DNA of 52,757 bases from an uncultured Odoribacter sp. GTDB taxonomy: Bacteria > Bacteroidota > Bacteroidia > Bacteroidales > Marinifilaceae. Shown here piece by piece: positions 15,351 through 24,849 of the stretch. Below the pieces are notes generated by a model. It was not told where the DNA came from, did not search any database, and saw only the letters and a program-made list of their open reading frames with translations. Made by a program: the position numbers and the translations under genes. Each line of letters begins with the position of its first letter. The stretch's first letter is position 1. The DNA lies in the NCBI GenBank assembly GCA_900544025.1, contig UQTM01000019.1, positions 1 to 52,757 of the forward strand, read 5' to 3'.

Positions 15351-15956
15351 ATGGATTTCTTGACAATTATAGATTATGTAGGAACGTTTGCTTTTGCAAT
15401 CAGTGGTATCCGCCTGGCTTCTGCCAAACGTTTCGATTGGTTCGGGGCTTATGTCGTGGGGTTCGTTACGGCTGTGGGAGGCGGAACGATCAGGGATTTA
15501 CTGCTGGGATTACCTCCGTTTTGGATGCAGCAATCTTCTTATTTGATTGTGACGGCGGCAGCCCTGGGGTTTGTGATTTTATTCGGAAAATATGTTATCC
15601 GTCTGAATAATACGATTTTCATTTTCGATGCTATCGGTTTGGGACTTTTTGCTGTGGTCGGGGTCGGAAAAAGCATCGATTGCGGTTACCCGATGTGGGT
15701 AGGTATCATCATGGGAACTTTGACCGGAGCGGCGGGAGGGGTGTTGAGGGACACTCTGATCAATGAAGAGCCCCTGATTTTTCGAAAAGAGATATATGCC
15801 TTAGCCTGTGTGCTGGGTGGTTTTGTATATTACCTTTGCCTTTATCTGGAAATTACGCCGACTTTAACCCAGATTATTGCGGCTGCGTCAGTGATTGTGG
15901 CACGTGTACTGGCCGTGAAATATCATATCAGCCTGCCGATCCTGAAAGGAGAATAA
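15351..15956 (+). CDS. TRIC/UPF0126-type cation channel (YadS/YicG family)
   Basis: Small membrane protein of 201 aa with about seven hydrophobic segments and internal duplication. The two copies of the glycine-rich family motif are seen as FVTAVGGGTIRDLLLG (near 43) and GTLTGAAGGVLRDTLINEEP (near 123). Known: homologues form trimeric K+-selective channels, though physiological roles in bacteria remain unclear, and some members have been linked to amino acid uptake. It stands alone with its own promoter and is convergent to the histidine kinase gene. Confidence 0.9.
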   Translation: MDFLTIIDYVGTFAFAISGIRLASAKRFDWFGAYVVGFVTAVGGGTIRDLLLGLPPFWMQQSSYLIVTAAALGFVILFGKYVIRLNNTIFIFDAIGLGLFAVVGVGKSIDCGYPMWVGIIMGTLTGAAGGVLRDTLINEEPLIFRKEIYALACVLGGFVYYLCLYLEITPTLTQIIAAASVIVARVLAVKYHISLPILKGE

Positions 15957-15962
15957 GCACTA

Positions 15963-18821
15963 TCAGGACTGTTGCTCGATGAGCGGTTGAGCATGAGGTA
16001 TTGTAAACCAAAATGTGGAGCCTTGTCCCGGCTCTGAGACAACTCCTATTTTACCATTGAGTTTTTCCACAATCGTCGAACAGATGGAAAGGCCTAATCC
16101 ATTTCCCTGTTTGAAGGAGTCGAGTTTGACAAAACGATGGAAAATCATAGACTGTTTATCCGCCGGAATGCCGATTCCGGTATCTTCCACATAAAAATAG
16201 ATTTCTTGCGGTTTCACTTTGTAACCGAAATGAATATGTCCTGCCGGCGTGAATTTTAAAGCATTGTTCAGGAAATTCGATATCACTTGCTGCAAGCGGT
16301 TACGATCTGCATGCAGGATGATATCATCGTCCGGATTGGAGATGAATTTTACCTCTATCTTTTTGGACGTGCGCAGGGCATAGGCCGTCTCTATTTTTTC
16401 AAGAAAACGGTTCAACTCTATGCGTTCGTGATTGAATTCGAACACTCCGGCTTCGATTTTGGATATGTCGAGAATATCGTTGATCAGTTGTAGCAATACT
16501 TCCGTGTTGTTTAGAATGATATTGGTATATTCTTCCCGGTCTTCCATCGGCAGGTCGTCGTCTGTAGCCAGAAGATTCGAAAAACCGACGATTGCATTGA
16601 GGGGTGTTCTGATTTCATGCGACATATTGGCTATAAAAGCCGATTTCAGCTTATCGGATTCTTCTGCTTTTGCCTTAGCTACGGTCAGATTGGCTTCCAC
16701 TTGTTTCAAGGCATCGATATCGACGCTCAGGGATACGATCTCGACATGCTTATCCGAGGGAGAATAGTCTTTCACTTTAGCATGGTATTTATACCAGTGC
16801 CACTCGGAATCTTTAAAAATGCGTATGGGCTTGACAAAAGAATCTGCTTCTCCCCGGCAGGCAAGTTTTTGAAAATCGAGTAATTCAGTCCGGTCGTCCG
16901 GGTGCATGTATTGATACGTGTCGGTAACCTCGTCGATTTTTCGGGTTGTTTCTCCCATATTCATAAACCATTGAGTAGTGGCGACCCCTTTGCGGAGAAG
17001 CGGATTCCACTGTGCCACTCCTATACATGCCTGTTCGGAAGCGTAACTGAATAAAGATTCCAATTCCGATATACGTTGCTGGGTGATGTGGTTCCGGTTT
17101 TCACTTCGGAAATGCTCGATGCCGATACAAAGTACCTGTGCCAGGGTTTTCAGAAACAATCTGCCCTGTTTATTGAATTTTCTTTTTTCCTTTACATGAT
17201 CCACCCCGACAAATCCCCATAACTGATTATTGACATGCAGCGGAGCGACAAATATCGAGCGAATGCCTTGCCCTGCCAATAGCTTGTATTCCGTATCTGA
17301 AATGGAAGTCCGGATAGCAGAAAGGTCCTCGATGACCAAAAGCTGGTCTTCTTTTATTTTAGAGTATAGATAGGGGATGTGCTTGTTAGGAAGATTCTGC
17401 AAAGAATCGATCACGGAAGTCATATTGGAGGATAGCACTTCGTAAGTATTGCTGCTGCTTTGATGGTCGGAATTGAATTCGAAAATATAAGCCCGGTCGG
17501 CCTTCAGTTCTTTCAGTAACTTGAGCAGGATTTTATTTACAGAATCTTTTTCTGTTCTTTCCTGTAAAAAAATTCGCAGTGCGTCCGACAAATCCTGCTG
17601 ATTGCTGAATGAAATCTTGATCTGATATTTCGACTTGTCCAATTCTTTACGGTAAGTCGTAAATCGTAGTAGTGTGTGAATAATTATTGCTAAAATACAA
17701 CCTCCGGCCAGAATACTCCCGATAATCAGGAACCATATCTTATGATTTTGAAAGAAATTCGGTAATAAATTGTAGTAATATATATTCTTATAAGATAGGG
17801 TGGCCGGAGAAATACCTTCTTGCTCCAACAGGGTTTGGTTTAAATGTACTCCGACATCTTTTCCGTTGATTTCTAAAGGCATCGTGTCGGCAGAGGCACC
17901 GTTTAACAGGGGTTGTGCCATGCTTGCCAGCTGCTCTCCGAAATTTTTGATAATAGAATAGTAACCTCCGATAAAATAATTGTTGGTTTCCCCCCAATTA
18001 CTCGTTACGAAAATCGGCCTGTCGGTCAAAGTGTGGATTCTTTCGTAAACAGATTGATACGGATATAGATTTTCTGCGGCGTCCTGTATCCAGCTCGTGA
18101 GTAAAACAGCACTGGAAGGTGAGAGATGTTTTAATTTTTCGTAAAGAGAATCGGTTGTCAGGAAACGGCCGTCGAGAGGCGTATATTTTAAATGCGTATA
18201 TTTTTCTCTGAGATGTTTTTGAGCGAGCATTTGGAGGTATATCCCATAGAACCGGTTATCGCTGATTACTATAATTTCGTCTGTTTCGGGATATAATTGT
18301 GTGATCAGATCGATGGTTTTGTCTGCATACAGGGGTTCGGTTACTCCTGTGGCATTATAATGCCTGCATAAAGTGTCTGTAAGCTGTAAGTCCCCGGGGG
18401 ATAAATCTGTTTTATTTTTATAATCATCGAAGTTAAACCCATATTTTTTAATTCCGGCCAGTAGTACTTTTGTATTTCCCCATTGCCCGTTATAGGCTTG
18501 CCGGTAAGCCATCCAGGCTTCGTCTCCCTGCAATACGACTAATTGCGGAGGGTGAAGGCTATAGTTTTTCAGAATAAGCTGCATGGATTTATTCCAACTT
18601 TCAGGATCGCCGATGCGGTGGGTGTTTAAATACTCACTACATATTTCCGTGTTGATTCCGGATTTTTTTAAAGCGGTGCGAAAAGATTCTTCCAATGTAT
18701 TTGCCCAAAAGAAATGACTGTTATAGGAGCTGATTAATAGGATATAGTCGTCCCGAAGGTTACCCCAAGCTGTTTGGACAGTTATCCCAATAAAAATAAT
18801 AATTATATAAATGATTTTCAT
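15963..18821 (-). CDS. Orphan membrane sensor histidine kinase (periplasmic ABC-binding-like sensor, GAF, PAS, HisKA, HATPase)
   Basis: A 952-aa kinase. Order: signal peptide (1-20); a periplasmic domain to about 360 resembling ABC transporter substrate-binding proteins (opening YILLISSYN, later VVLQGDEAWMAY); one transmembrane segment (about 365-388); a GAF domain (about 420-590, with LWGFVGVDH); a PAS/PAC segment (about 605-725); HisKA with phospho-acceptor His735 in MSHEIRTPLN; HATPase boxes NALKFTPAG, DTGIGIP and GLGLSI. No receiver domain and no response regulator is adjacent. The signal is unknown; the periplasmic fold suggests a small ligand. A TATATTTG box at 18844-18851 gives a short leader. 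Confidence 0.9.
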   Translation of the reverse strand: MKIIYIIIIFIGITVQTAWGNLRDDYILLISSYNSHFFWANTLEESFRTALKKSGINTEICSEYLNTHRIGDPESWNKSMQLILKNYSLHPPQLVVLQGDEAWMAYRQAYNGQWGNTKVLLAGIKKYGFNFDDYKNKTDLSPGDLQLTDTLCRHYNATGVTEPLYADKTIDLITQLYPETDEIIVISDNRFYGIYLQMLAQKHLREKYTHLKYTPLDGRFLTTDSLYEKLKHLSPSSAVLLTSWIQDAAENLYPYQSVYERIHTLTDRPIFVTSNWGETNNYFIGGYYSIIKNFGEQLASMAQPLLNGASADTMPLEINGKDVGVHLNQTLLEQEGISPATLSYKNIYYYNLLPNFFQNHKIWFLIIGSILAGGCILAIIIHTLLRFTTYRKELDKSKYQIKISFSNQQDLSDALRIFLQERTEKDSVNKILLKLLKELKADRAYIFEFNSDHQSSSNTYEVLSSNMTSVIDSLQNLPNKHIPYLYSKIKEDQLLVIEDLSAIRTSISDTEYKLLAGQGIRSIFVAPLHVNNQLWGFVGVDHVKEKRKFNKQGRLFLKTLAQVLCIGIEHFRSENRNHITQQRISELESLFSYASEQACIGVAQWNPLLRKGVATTQWFMNMGETTRKIDEVTDTYQYMHPDDRTELLDFQKLACRGEADSFVKPIRIFKDSEWHWYKYHAKVKDYSPSDKHVEIVSLSVDIDALKQVEANLTVAKAKAEESDKLKSAFIANMSHEIRTPLNAIVGFSNLLATDDDLPMEDREEYTNIILNNTEVLLQLINDILDISKIEAGVFEFNHERIELNRFLEKIETAYALRTSKKIEVKFISNPDDDIILHADRNRLQQVISNFLNNALKFTPAGHIHFGYKVKPQEIYFYVEDTGIGIPADKQSMIFHRFVKLDSFKQGNGLGLSICSTIVEKLNGKIGVVSEPGQGSTFWFTIPHAQPLIEQQS

Positions 18822-18843
18822 GCCGATATACCTTTACATCATA

Positions 18844-18851
18844 CAAATATA
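18844..18851 (-). promoter_or_regulatory. Promoter -7 box of the histidine kinase gene (TATATTTG)
   Basis: TAnnTTTG match on the minus strand about 22 bases before the ATG at 18821. Confidence 0.6.
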
Positions 18852-19355
18852 ATTTATTTGTGGCATGGGATGAAATAATGAAGTCCTATTTTGGAATATT
18901 TTAAAATAAACCGGGCATGTTTTTATAAAGTATTCAAAAAACAATAGATGTTATATTGTTTATAATCAATGTGTTATTTGGTTGTATAATTTTTTTTCAA
19001 AAAAAAATCAGAATTCTGTAACCCTGATTCCAAACGGGGCGTATAATCCGGTGTAAATGATGATTGAAATTTATGATTTTATTTTAGCTGTTATTTAGAT
19101 TAAGATTATTTAGCACACACCACGGGGAGAGGAAGCTTATAAACAAGCTGATTTTCGATTAAGTTCTTTAAATGTTGAAACATCGCTCTACGGGATATAA
19201 TACACCACGCACATACACACCACACAGACGCACGCACATATAATAACATCTTTTCATTAATCCCACGAAGTTTCAGTTTAAAGAACGACGAAAATGTCTC
19301 CCTTCTTTTCTTTTTATTATCTTCATATTTTATGACACTTTTAATATTATTTGCA
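18852..19355. other. AT-rich intergenic region without a supported gene
   Basis: About 500 bases between two promoters pointing outward. It contains poly-A/T runs and a CA-rich low-complexity tract at about 19200-19242. A minus-strand open frame (19106-19366) gives a basic, cysteine-rich peptide through that tract and has no recognisable features. I see no RNA gene. Confidence 0.5.
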
Positions 19356-19363
19356 TATATTTG
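19356..19363 (+). promoter_or_regulatory. Promoter -7 box (TATATTTG) of the LolA-like secreted protein gene
   Basis: TAnnTTTG match 37 bases before the ATG at 19401. Confidence 0.6.
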
Positions 19364-19400
19364 CAATTAAGAAGTTCGTTAATCGTTAAAAGAATTAGCA

Positions 19401-20123
19401 ATGAAAACGATGTACCTGTTCGCAATCTGTTTGATTATGGGAATATGTTCCCCTTGTCAGGCTACAAAGAATGCTGAAACGGAAGATGAAAGTATAACGG
19501 TTTTGCTGAATGTGGATAGCGTGTTGAATGCTTATATCGCAGCTATCGGTGGTTGGGAAAATGTGAAAGCGATAAAGGACATGACTTTGGTTTATAATAT
19601 GCAGATCAATGGTAAAGAAGTAGTTCGCAAAGTAAGCCAGATCAATGCGCCGGGAGGGACTTTTTTTGTCACGATGATTTGGGAGGATGGGGAAGAAAAA
19701 TTCAAATCGGTATTGGAAAAAAATAAAATGGTCGTAACTTCCGGAAGTAGCCGGAGTATTGTAGAAGGGGAGCGGGCTAATCAGATTTATAATCAGGCTT
19801 TTTTAATGATAGAACCGGCCTATGAACAGATCGGGATAAAACCGGAACTGGAAGGGGTACAGAAAGTGAACGGAAAATATGCGTTTAGGGTAAAAGCTAT
19901 GTTCGGCAATCAACCGATCTACTCTTTTTATGATTGCAAGACCGGTTTAAAAGTCGAGGTTTTGATTCCTACTCCTAAAGGGATAACCGTTTCGTATATT
20001 GAAGATTACCGGGAAGTCGGTCAGGGAATTTTATATGCTTTTGGAGTACGCAATAAAGACAAGGTCAATGCCGTGCAGAAAGTGGAGGTCAATCAAGGAT
20101 TAAAAATAGAAGATTTTCAATAA
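19401..20123 (+). CDS. Secreted LolA-like fold protein, function unknown
   Basis: A 240-aa exported protein. The signal peptide is about 1-22 (MKTMYLFAICLIMGICSPCQA). The mature part starts with VLNAYIAAIGGWENVKAIKD, a motif common in Bacteroidota exported proteins of the LolA/outer-membrane lipoprotein-sorting-like fold, often attached to M16 peptidases. It is followed by alternating beta strands (MTLVYNMQING, TFFVTMIWEDG, YAFRVKAMFG, ITVSYIEDYREV). No catalytic motif is seen. It lies 72 bases before uvrA but that gene has its own promoter. The role is not predictable beyond the fold. Confidence 0.7.
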   Translation: MKTMYLFAICLIMGICSPCQATKNAETEDESITVLLNVDSVLNAYIAAIGGWENVKAIKDMTLVYNMQINGKEVVRKVSQINAPGGTFFVTMIWEDGEEKFKSVLEKNKMVVTSGSSRSIVEGERANQIYNQAFLMIEPAYEQIGIKPELEGVQKVNGKYAFRVKAMFGNQPIYSFYDCKTGLKVEVLIPTPKGITVSYIEDYREVGQGILYAFGVRNKDKVNAVQKVEVNQGLKIEDFQ

Positions 20124-20161
20124 TAAGATCGAATGTTTTTTTCTCTCTGATTTATTTCATG

Positions 20162-20169
20162 TAAATTTG
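20162..20169 (+). promoter_or_regulatory. Promoter -7 box of uvrA (TAAATTTG)
   Basis: TAnnTTTG match 26 bases before the uvrA ATG. Confidence 0.6.
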
Positions 20170-20195
20170 CAGGTTATTTGTAATGGAGTAAAAAC

Positions 20196-23045
20196 ATGAA
20201 GGGAATTCAGGAAGAAGAAGGTAATATAGCGATTTACGGTGCCCGTGAACACAATTTAAAAAATATAGATTTGGTTATTCCCCGCGATAGCCTGACGGTG
20301 ATCACCGGACTGAGCGGTAGCGGGAAATCCTCTTTGGCTTTCGATACGATTTATGCAGAGGGACAGCGCAGGTATATGGAGACTTTCTCTGCTTATGCCC
20401 GCCAGTTTCTTGGGGGAATGGAACGTCCTGATATAGATAAGATTACCGGATTGAGTCCTGTGATTTCGATCGAACAAAAAACCACGAATAAAAATCCCCG
20501 TTCTACCGTAGGAACCACAACGGAAGTATATGATTTCTTACGTCTTCTTTTTGCACGTGCAGGTGAAGCCTATTCATACCTGACAGGCAGTAAGATGGTG
20601 AAATATACGGATGAGAAGATCATCGAGCTGATACAAAGCGATTTTGCGGGAAAGAAAATTTTGGTATTGGCACCGGTGGTCAAGGGACGGAAGGGGCATT
20701 ATAAAGACCTTTTTGAAAATTTACGTAAGAAAGGATTTTTGTCTGCCCGGATCGATGGAGAGCTTCGGGAAATCGGATTGGGGATGAGTGTGGATCGTTA
20801 TAAAATTCACGATATAGAGATTGTCGTGGATAAACTGGTGGTCGATCACGTGGATGTGAAGCGCCTGAAAAATTCGGTGGCTACGGCTATAAAGCATGGG
20901 AAGGGCGTGATGACGATTAAGGATTTCGATAGCGATGAATTGAAATATTATAGCCGTAATCTGATGTGTCCCGACACGGGAATCTCTTACCGGGACCCGG
21001 CGCCTCATTCTTTTTCGTTCAACTCTCCCCACGGAGCCTGTCCTAAATGTAAGGGATTGGGGTATGTGAGTGCGGTGGATATAGATAAGATCATTCCCAA
21101 TAAAAAGTTGTCGATCTATGAAGGAGGAATCGAACCTCTTGGAAAATATAAAAACAGTATTTTGTTCTGGCAGATCGAAACCGTATTGAAAAAGCACGGT
21201 TTTGAGTTGCATACCCCGATTGCCGATTTGGCGGAGGAGGCCTTGACGGATATTTTATATGGCTATCCCGGACAAATCCGTTTGGAAAATTCGGCTTTGG
21301 GTGTTTCTTCCAACTCTCTTTATAATTTTGAGGGGATCATCAAATATGTCACGATGCAGGAAGAGAACACCACTTCCAAAAAAGCCAACAAATGGGCAGA
21401 ACAGTTTATTTCGGTGGTGAAATGTGACGTATGCGACGGCCAGCGCCTGAACAAAGAATCGTTGCACTTTAAAATAGGCGGGAAAAATATTTCAGAGCTG
21501 GCTGCGATGGAGTTGAGCGATCTTTATGAGTGGGTGTGTACGACAGAGGAGAAATTGGAAGAGAAGCAAAAACAGATTGCCGGAGAGATTTTCAAGGAAA
21601 TCCGTACCCGCCTGAAATTCTTATTGGATGTAGGCTTGGAATATCTTTCTTTAAACCGTCAGTCTATGACTTTGTCGGGAGGCGAGTCACAGCGGATTCG
21701 CCTGGCAACCCAGATCGGCTCGCAATTGGTGAATGTGCTGTATATTTTGGATGAGCCGAGTATCGGATTGCATCAGAAGGATAACCGCCGGCTGATTCAT
21801 TCCTTACAGCAATTACGTGACAACGGAAATTCGGTTATTGTGGTGGAGCACGACCGTGAAATGATGGAGAATGCCGATTATATTGTGGACATGGGGCCGA
21901 AAGCAGGCCGGAAGGGAGGAGAGGTCGTAGCGATCGGTAGTTATGAGGATATTAAAAAGAGCAACAGCCTTACTGCACAATACCTGAACGGGCAGAAAGA
22001 GATAAAAGTGCCGGAAAAACGGCGAGAAGGAAACGGTAAATTTCTGACGTTGAAAGGTTGTTCCGGGAATAATTTAAAGAATGTAGATGCCCGTATTCCA
22101 TTGGGAGTGCTGGTATGTGTGACCGGAGTCAGCGGAAGCGGAAAATCTTCGCTGATCAACGGAACATTGCATCCGATTTTGAGCGAGAGGTTTTATCATG
22201 CCGTTACCACCCCTTTGCCTTACCGGACATTGGAAGGAATCGAGCATATCGATAAAGTCGTCGTTGTGGATCAAAGCCCGCTGGGGCGTACGCCCCGTTC
22301 GAATCCGGCGACTTATACCGGGTTGTTTACCGATATCCGAAAAATCTTTGAAAAATTGCCGGAATCGCAGATCAGGGGATATGGCGCAGGACGTTTTTCG
22401 TTTAATGTTGCCGGAGGCCGGTGTGAGGAATGTAAGGGAGCCGGAGTGAAGACCATCGAGATGAATTTTTTACCCGATGTATACGTACACTGTGAGGCGT
22501 GCGACGGGAAACGTTATAATAAAGAAACGCTTGAAGTTCGTTACCGGGGAAAATCTATCGGTGACGTGCTGAATATGACCATCAATCAAGCCGTTGAATT
22601 TTTCGAGAATGTGTCTTTCTTGCAACAAAAGCTGAAAATGTTGCAGGATGTGGGGTTGGGATATGTGAAACTGGGACAGCAATGTACCACTCTTAGCGGA
22701 GGTGAATCGCAGCGGATTAAGCTGGCGACGGAGCTTTCGAAGAAAGATACCGGGAAAACTTTATATATTTTGGACGAGCCGACCACCGGTTTGCATTTTG
22801 AAGATGTGAATATTTTGTTGGAGGTTATACAAAAACTTGTAAATAAAGGAAATACTGTAATTGTGATCGAGCATAATCTGGATGTGATCAAGGTTGCGGA
22901 CTATTTGATCGATATGGGTCCGGGAGGAGGTAAGGAGGGAGGAAAGATTGTAGCTGTGGGAACTCCGGAAGAGGTGGCTAAGATGGTCGAATCGGAAACC
23001 GGTAGGTTTTTAGCGGAAGAATTCGGTATGCCGGCAAAGAAATAA
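20196..23045 (+). CDS. uvrA: Excinuclease ABC subunit A
   Basis: DNA damage recognition ATPase of nucleotide excision repair; 949 aa, normal. Two ABC modules: Walker A GLSGSGKSS (about 38) and GVSGSGKSS (about 646); signatures LSGGESQRIRLA and LSGGESQRIKLA; Walker B regions DEPSIGLH and DEPTTGLHFED. The C-terminal zinc module is complete (CEEC ... CEAC). In the first module the opening pair reads CPDTG, so one Cys is absent, leaving CPKC and a later CDVC; this module looks degenerate. Two strong terminators follow. Confidence 0.97.
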   Translation: MKGIQEEEGNIAIYGAREHNLKNIDLVIPRDSLTVITGLSGSGKSSLAFDTIYAEGQRRYMETFSAYARQFLGGMERPDIDKITGLSPVISIEQKTTNKNPRSTVGTTTEVYDFLRLLFARAGEAYSYLTGSKMVKYTDEKIIELIQSDFAGKKILVLAPVVKGRKGHYKDLFENLRKKGFLSARIDGELREIGLGMSVDRYKIHDIEIVVDKLVVDHVDVKRLKNSVATAIKHGKGVMTIKDFDSDELKYYSRNLMCPDTGISYRDPAPHSFSFNSPHGACPKCKGLGYVSAVDIDKIIPNKKLSIYEGGIEPLGKYKNSILFWQIETVLKKHGFELHTPIADLAEEALTDILYGYPGQIRLENSALGVSSNSLYNFEGIIKYVTMQEENTTSKKANKWAEQFISVVKCDVCDGQRLNKESLHFKIGGKNISELAAMELSDLYEWVCTTEEKLEEKQKQIAGEIFKEIRTRLKFLLDVGLEYLSLNRQSMTLSGGESQRIRLATQIGSQLVNVLYILDEPSIGLHQKDNRRLIHSLQQLRDNGNSVIVVEHDREMMENADYIVDMGPKAGRKGGEVVAIGSYEDIKKSNSLTAQYLNGQKEIKVPEKRREGNGKFLTLKGCSGNNLKNVDARIPLGVLVCVTGVSGSGKSSLINGTLHPILSERFYHAVTTPLPYRTLEGIEHIDKVVVVDQSPLGRTPRSNPATYTGLFTDIRKIFEKLPESQIRGYGAGRFSFNVAGGRCEECKGAGVKTIEMNFLPDVYVHCEACDGKRYNKETLEVRYRGKSIGDVLNMTINQAVEFFENVSFLQQKLKMLQDVGLGYVKLGQQCTTLSGGESQRIKLATELSKKDTGKTLYILDEPTTGLHFEDVNILLEVIQKLVNKGNTVIVIEHNLDVIKVADYLIDMGPGGGKEGGKIVAVGTPEEVAKMVESETGRFLAEEFGMPAKK

Positions 23046-23053
23046 CAGATATG

Positions 23054-23080
23054 AAAAGGTAAGGGTTACTTACCTTTTAT
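23054..23080 (+). terminator. Terminator hairpin directly after uvrA
   Basis: Perfect 10-bp stem (23054-23063 and 23069-23078) with a 5-base loop and T-rich 3' arm, nine bases after the uvrA stop. Confidence 0.75.
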
Positions 23081-23155
23081 AAGTATATTAAAGGCTGAGA
23101 CAGGCTGAATATCTTATGGGAGAGAAACGGGGGAAATACCGATAAATAAAGAGTA

Positions 23156-23193
23156 AGGGTGTCCGGCAATGACGTTGGGCACCCTCACTTTTT
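23156..23193. terminator. Second terminator, shared by uvrA and the NSS transporter gene
   Basis: A 9-bp stem with one G-T pair (23156-23164 and 23177-23185), followed by TTTTT on the plus strand and a T-rich stretch on the minus strand. Confidence 0.65.
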
Positions 23194-23199
23194 CGGTTA

Positions 23200-24549
23200 T
23201 CAGAACACCCCTAACACATTTAATAAAATCAGGAGTATGCTGGCAGGGGCGAGATACTTTAAGATAAAAATGTAAAGCCGGAAGAAACGGAGTTTGATTT
23301 TTCCTCCGTTACTGAGCTCAGAATATAAAACGGCATGGTCGAGCCGCCAGCCTGCAAAGATACAAAGTAAAATACCTCCTACGGGCAATAGGATGTTGGA
23401 GCTGATAAAATCGAAACTATTAAATATAGATAATCCGAAAAATTCAACTTCCTTCAACGGCCCGAACGACAAGGTACTGAATATTCCTAAAGTCGAAATT
23501 CCCAATGTGGTGATGATCGTTGCTTTCAGCCGGCTCATTTTCTTTTCCTCTACCATATAGGCTACTACCACTTCTAATAGGGATATGGCGGAAGTCAGGG
23601 CGGCGAAGGTCAGCAGGATAAAGAAAAGGACAGACCAGAGCTGGCCTAAAGGCATACTCAGGAATACTTTAGGGAGTGTCAGGAACACTAATCCCGGTCC
23701 CGCCTGCGGATCGATATGGAAGGCGAACACGGCAGGGAGAATGGCTACACCTGCGAGAACGGCGACTAAAGTGTCCGTTGTAATCACTTGTAATGAGATG
23801 TGATTCAGGTTATCGTCTTTACGGATATAGGAAGCATAGGTCAGAAGTACCCCCATCCCGATAGACAGCGAGAAAAATGCCTGGCCTAACGCCGATAGGA
23901 TACTGTTACCCGTCAGTTCGGAGAATTTAGGATAGAATAAGAATTTAAGCCCTGCACCGGCCCCCTCCAGTGTACAGGCGCGGACACCCAGGATAATAAC
24001 GATCAGCAATAATAAAGGCATCATCATTTTGGTGTATCTTTCGATTCCTTTTTGCACTCCGGCAATAACGATAGCTCCCGATAAAAACATAAACCCTACT
24101 TGCCAGAGCACGGCTTTATAAGGATGAGAGATAAAGTTATTGAAGGTATCTGTAATATCGCCCGCACTCATGCCCTTGAACGAATCGGAAATAGCCAGCC
24201 ATACATATTCGAGTGTCCAACCGGAAACAGTTCCGTAGAACGACAGGATAAAAGCTGCGGCAATAATCGACAGCAGTCCGAACATGTACCAGTTTGTCCC
24301 GGGGGCGAGCACTTTAAATGTGCCGAAAGCGTTTTTTTGAGATTTTCGCCCTAATGCAAATTCCGATAGCATAACCGGGAACCCGATAGCCAGCGTAAAA
24401 AAGATATATACCAATAGAAAAGCACCTCCGCCGTTACTGCCTGCTTCGTAAGGAAATTTCCAGATATTGCCTAACCCGACTGCCGAGCCTGCCAGTGCGG
24501 CAATCGCTCCGAATTTCGATTTAAAACTATCTCTCTTTTGATGTTGCAT
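23200..24549 (-). CDS. Neurotransmitter:sodium symporter (NSS/SNF) family transporter
   Basis: Na+-coupled uptake of an amino acid or amine, as in LeuT/TnaT/MhsT. The 449-aa protein has 11-12 membrane segments. The TM1 signature GSAVGLGNIWKFPYEAGSNG (about 18-37) carries the unwound Na+/substrate site. FSLSIGMGVLLTYASYI corresponds to TM6. The substrate cannot be called from sequence. It has a promoter (TAACTTTG at 24569-24576) and is convergent with uvrA. Confidence 0.93.
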   Translation of the reverse strand: MQHQKRDSFKSKFGAIAALAGSAVGLGNIWKFPYEAGSNGGGAFLLVYIFFTLAIGFPVMLSEFALGRKSQKNAFGTFKVLAPGTNWYMFGLLSIIAAAFILSFYGTVSGWTLEYVWLAISDSFKGMSAGDITDTFNNFISHPYKAVLWQVGFMFLSGAIVIAGVQKGIERYTKMMMPLLLLIVIILGVRACTLEGAGAGLKFLFYPKFSELTGNSILSALGQAFFSLSIGMGVLLTYASYIRKDDNLNHISLQVITTDTLVAVLAGVAILPAVFAFHIDPQAGPGLVFLTLPKVFLSMPLGQLWSVLFFILLTFAALTSAISLLEVVVAYMVEEKKMSRLKATIITTLGISTLGIFSTLSFGPLKEVEFFGLSIFNSFDFISSNILLPVGGILLCIFAGWRLDHAVLYSELSNGGKIKLRFFRLYIFILKYLAPASILLILLNVLGVF

Positions 24550-24568
24550 TTTGATTGTTTTTTGGGCG

Positions 24569-24576
24569 CAAAGTTA
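24569..24576 (-). promoter_or_regulatory. Promoter -7 box of the NSS transporter gene (TAACTTTG)
   Basis: TAnnTTTG match on the minus strand 19 bases before the ATG at 24549. Confidence 0.65.
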
Positions 24577-24817
24577 ATGTTTTATCTATGTTTTGGATAC
24601 TATTTTTTATATTATCTTGTTGTTTGATAATATGTTATGATATTTGGAAAAATAGTTTTAATTTGAAAGCAATATATTGTTCTATGTAACGATTTTGTAA
24701 GAAAAAAAGTTTTGTAAACATCTTGGCCTTTCTTTTAGTAGCTTTACAGCAAGAGAAAGATCGCTTTTCAGGGGATAAAATGAGCGTGCAGATACGGTGT
24801 ATTTTAGTTTAAAAAAT

Positions 24818-24825
24818 TATCTTTG
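24818..24825 (+). promoter_or_regulatory. Promoter -7 box of guaA (TATCTTTG)
   Basis: TAnnTTTG match. A TTG codon in frame with guaA lies inside this box and is therefore not the start. Confidence 0.7.
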
Positions 24826-24849
24826 TGCGAGAAAATCAAAACACATAAA

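Noticed and set aside
19200..19242. CA-rich tract as a microsatellite or CRISPR-like repeat
   Set aside because: No regular unit length or spacer structure; only loose ACAC/CGCAC composition.
19106..19366. Minus-strand open frame of 86 codons in the large AT-rich gap
   Set aside because: It crosses a CA-rich low-complexity tract, has an odd basic and Cys/Trp-rich composition, no promoter box at a sensible distance and no family resemblance.
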